Below are positions 63,501 to 64,000 of a DNA stretch of 64,000 bases, one piece after another. The notes under the pieces were generated by a model. The model was not told the origin of the DNA. It was given only the letters and a program-made list of their open reading frames with translations, and did no database searches. Position numbers and translations under genes: made by a program. Numbering within the stretch: position 1 is the stretch's first letter; each line of letters begins with the position of its first letter. The DNA lies in the NCBI GenBank assembly GCA_027886175.1, contig JAJNNQ010000075.1, forward strand, positions 32,642,501 to 32,706,500, in the 5' to 3' direction. The DNA is from Phylloscopus collybita. Its lineage: Eukaryota > Chordata > Aves > Passeriformes > Phylloscopidae.

Positions 63501-64000
63501 CCAACACCTGCTCACAGGTGCACATGAAATACTGTTGAAGATCCCAGCCTTTAATAGCCCTACATTTTATGCATGATAGCACTCCAAAGAGCACCACGGT
63601 CTCAGTACCAGGTGGGGTTCAACTAAGTGCCACAGGAGAGAGTGTCTTATATCAACCAGAATTAAATTGTCCCTAGTCTTATTAAACATATGAGATCTAA
63701 CATGACAGGAGCAGGAGGAGTAAGCTGTCAGTCAACATAAATATAAGCCCCCTCTAAAAAGTGACGTACTGAATCATTTTGTGGTACAGAATCATTTTGT
63801 GATAAAGCAGAAACAATAAATTGGATTAGCAAGGCTTCAGTTCTCACTACATATTTAAAATTCTATTTTAAAATGCAGTTACCTTAACATTGGCCATGGA
63901 TAGAGGTTTTTTCCACTTCAAAAACTGTAGATTTCCATATTCATGGATCTCCCATCCATACCTTGACGAGACTCGCAATCAAGGAAATTAAAGTGCTTAC
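60515..64000. other. Upstream XKR9 region, probably 5' UTR intron
   Basis: No coding exon is recognised here. The only clear element is the CR1 copy at 62.0-62.64 kb. No CpG-rich promoter is seen, so the XKR9 transcription start is probably beyond the window. In human, XKR9 lies head-to-head with LACTB2; whether that holds here cannot be seen. Confidence 0.5.
62010..62641 (+). mobile_element. CR1 LINE fragment, 3' part
   Basis: About 630 bp of CR1: the reverse-transcriptase tail (GTGGCCAAGAAGGCAAATGG), the GTGTCCAGTTCTGAG block, CATCTCTCTCATGAGGACAGG, ACTTTGAGGGTGACAGAGCAC and the end GGGCCCTTCCAGCCCCAATT. Many stops show it is inactive. It is opposite to XKR9. Confidence 0.93.

Noticed and set aside
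1..64000. tRNA, rRNA, CRISPR arrays or bacterial-type operons
   Set aside because: None seen. The window is vertebrate nuclear DNA with spliced exons and LINE/LTR repeats.

Overview
The window looks like a piece of a bird chromosome: AT-rich and gene-poor, with at least ten fragments of chicken-repeat-1 (CR1) LINEs in both orientations, an ancient MIR-type SINE, retroviral solo LTRs and simple repeats. CR1 fragments with the typical 3' end are characteristic of birds. I cannot name the species.

One protein-coding gene can be supported: XKR9 (XK-related protein 9), on the minus strand between about 60.5 kb and 49.8 kb. Three coding exons (59967-60238, 51587-51810, 49810-50456) join in frame at good GT/AG sites into a 380-residue membrane protein. 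It carries the XK-family signature and, 20 residues from its C-terminus, a perfect DEVD caspase-3 site. This fits the known job of XKR9 as a caspase-activated phospholipid scramblase. A strong acceptor at about 60514 suggests that the first coding exon carries 5' UTR, so the promoter and any upstream non-coding exon lie within or beyond 60.5-64 kb. No CpG-rich promoter is visible there.

From 1 to about 49.4 kb I see no gene. In human, the region downstream of XKR9 is the long gap towards EYA1, so this stretch is probably the equivalent gap (inference). It contains a solo LTR with an intact 6-bp target duplication (3551-3962), a second GC-rich LTR-like element (about 41480-42211), the MIR relic (7130-7273) and CR1 fragments at 4.8, 10.0, 19.7, 25.5, 27.2, 37.2 and 40.9 kb. 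More CR1 copies lie at 56.7, 57.1, 58.3 and 62.0 kb, within or upstream of XKR9. Several non-repetitive patches rich in homeodomain, E-box or Oct-like words, or with unusually many retained CpGs, are candidate conserved enhancers (1.5-1.96, 12.2-12.45 and 15.8-16.2 kb).

The most unusual spot is 25.3-26.7 kb. A 64-nt near-perfect hairpin abuts a second perfect hairpin (25333-25423). A CR1 end follows, then a short CpG-rich segment with a CTCF-like motif (25801-25818), then 20 tandem copies of a 42-bp GC-rich unit (25861-26700). Each unit contains an inverted repeat, many units have a G-quadruplex pattern on the minus strand, and higher-order structure is visible. Because 42 is a multiple of 3 and the unit has no stop in most frames, the array creates long open frames on both strands that should not be read as genes.
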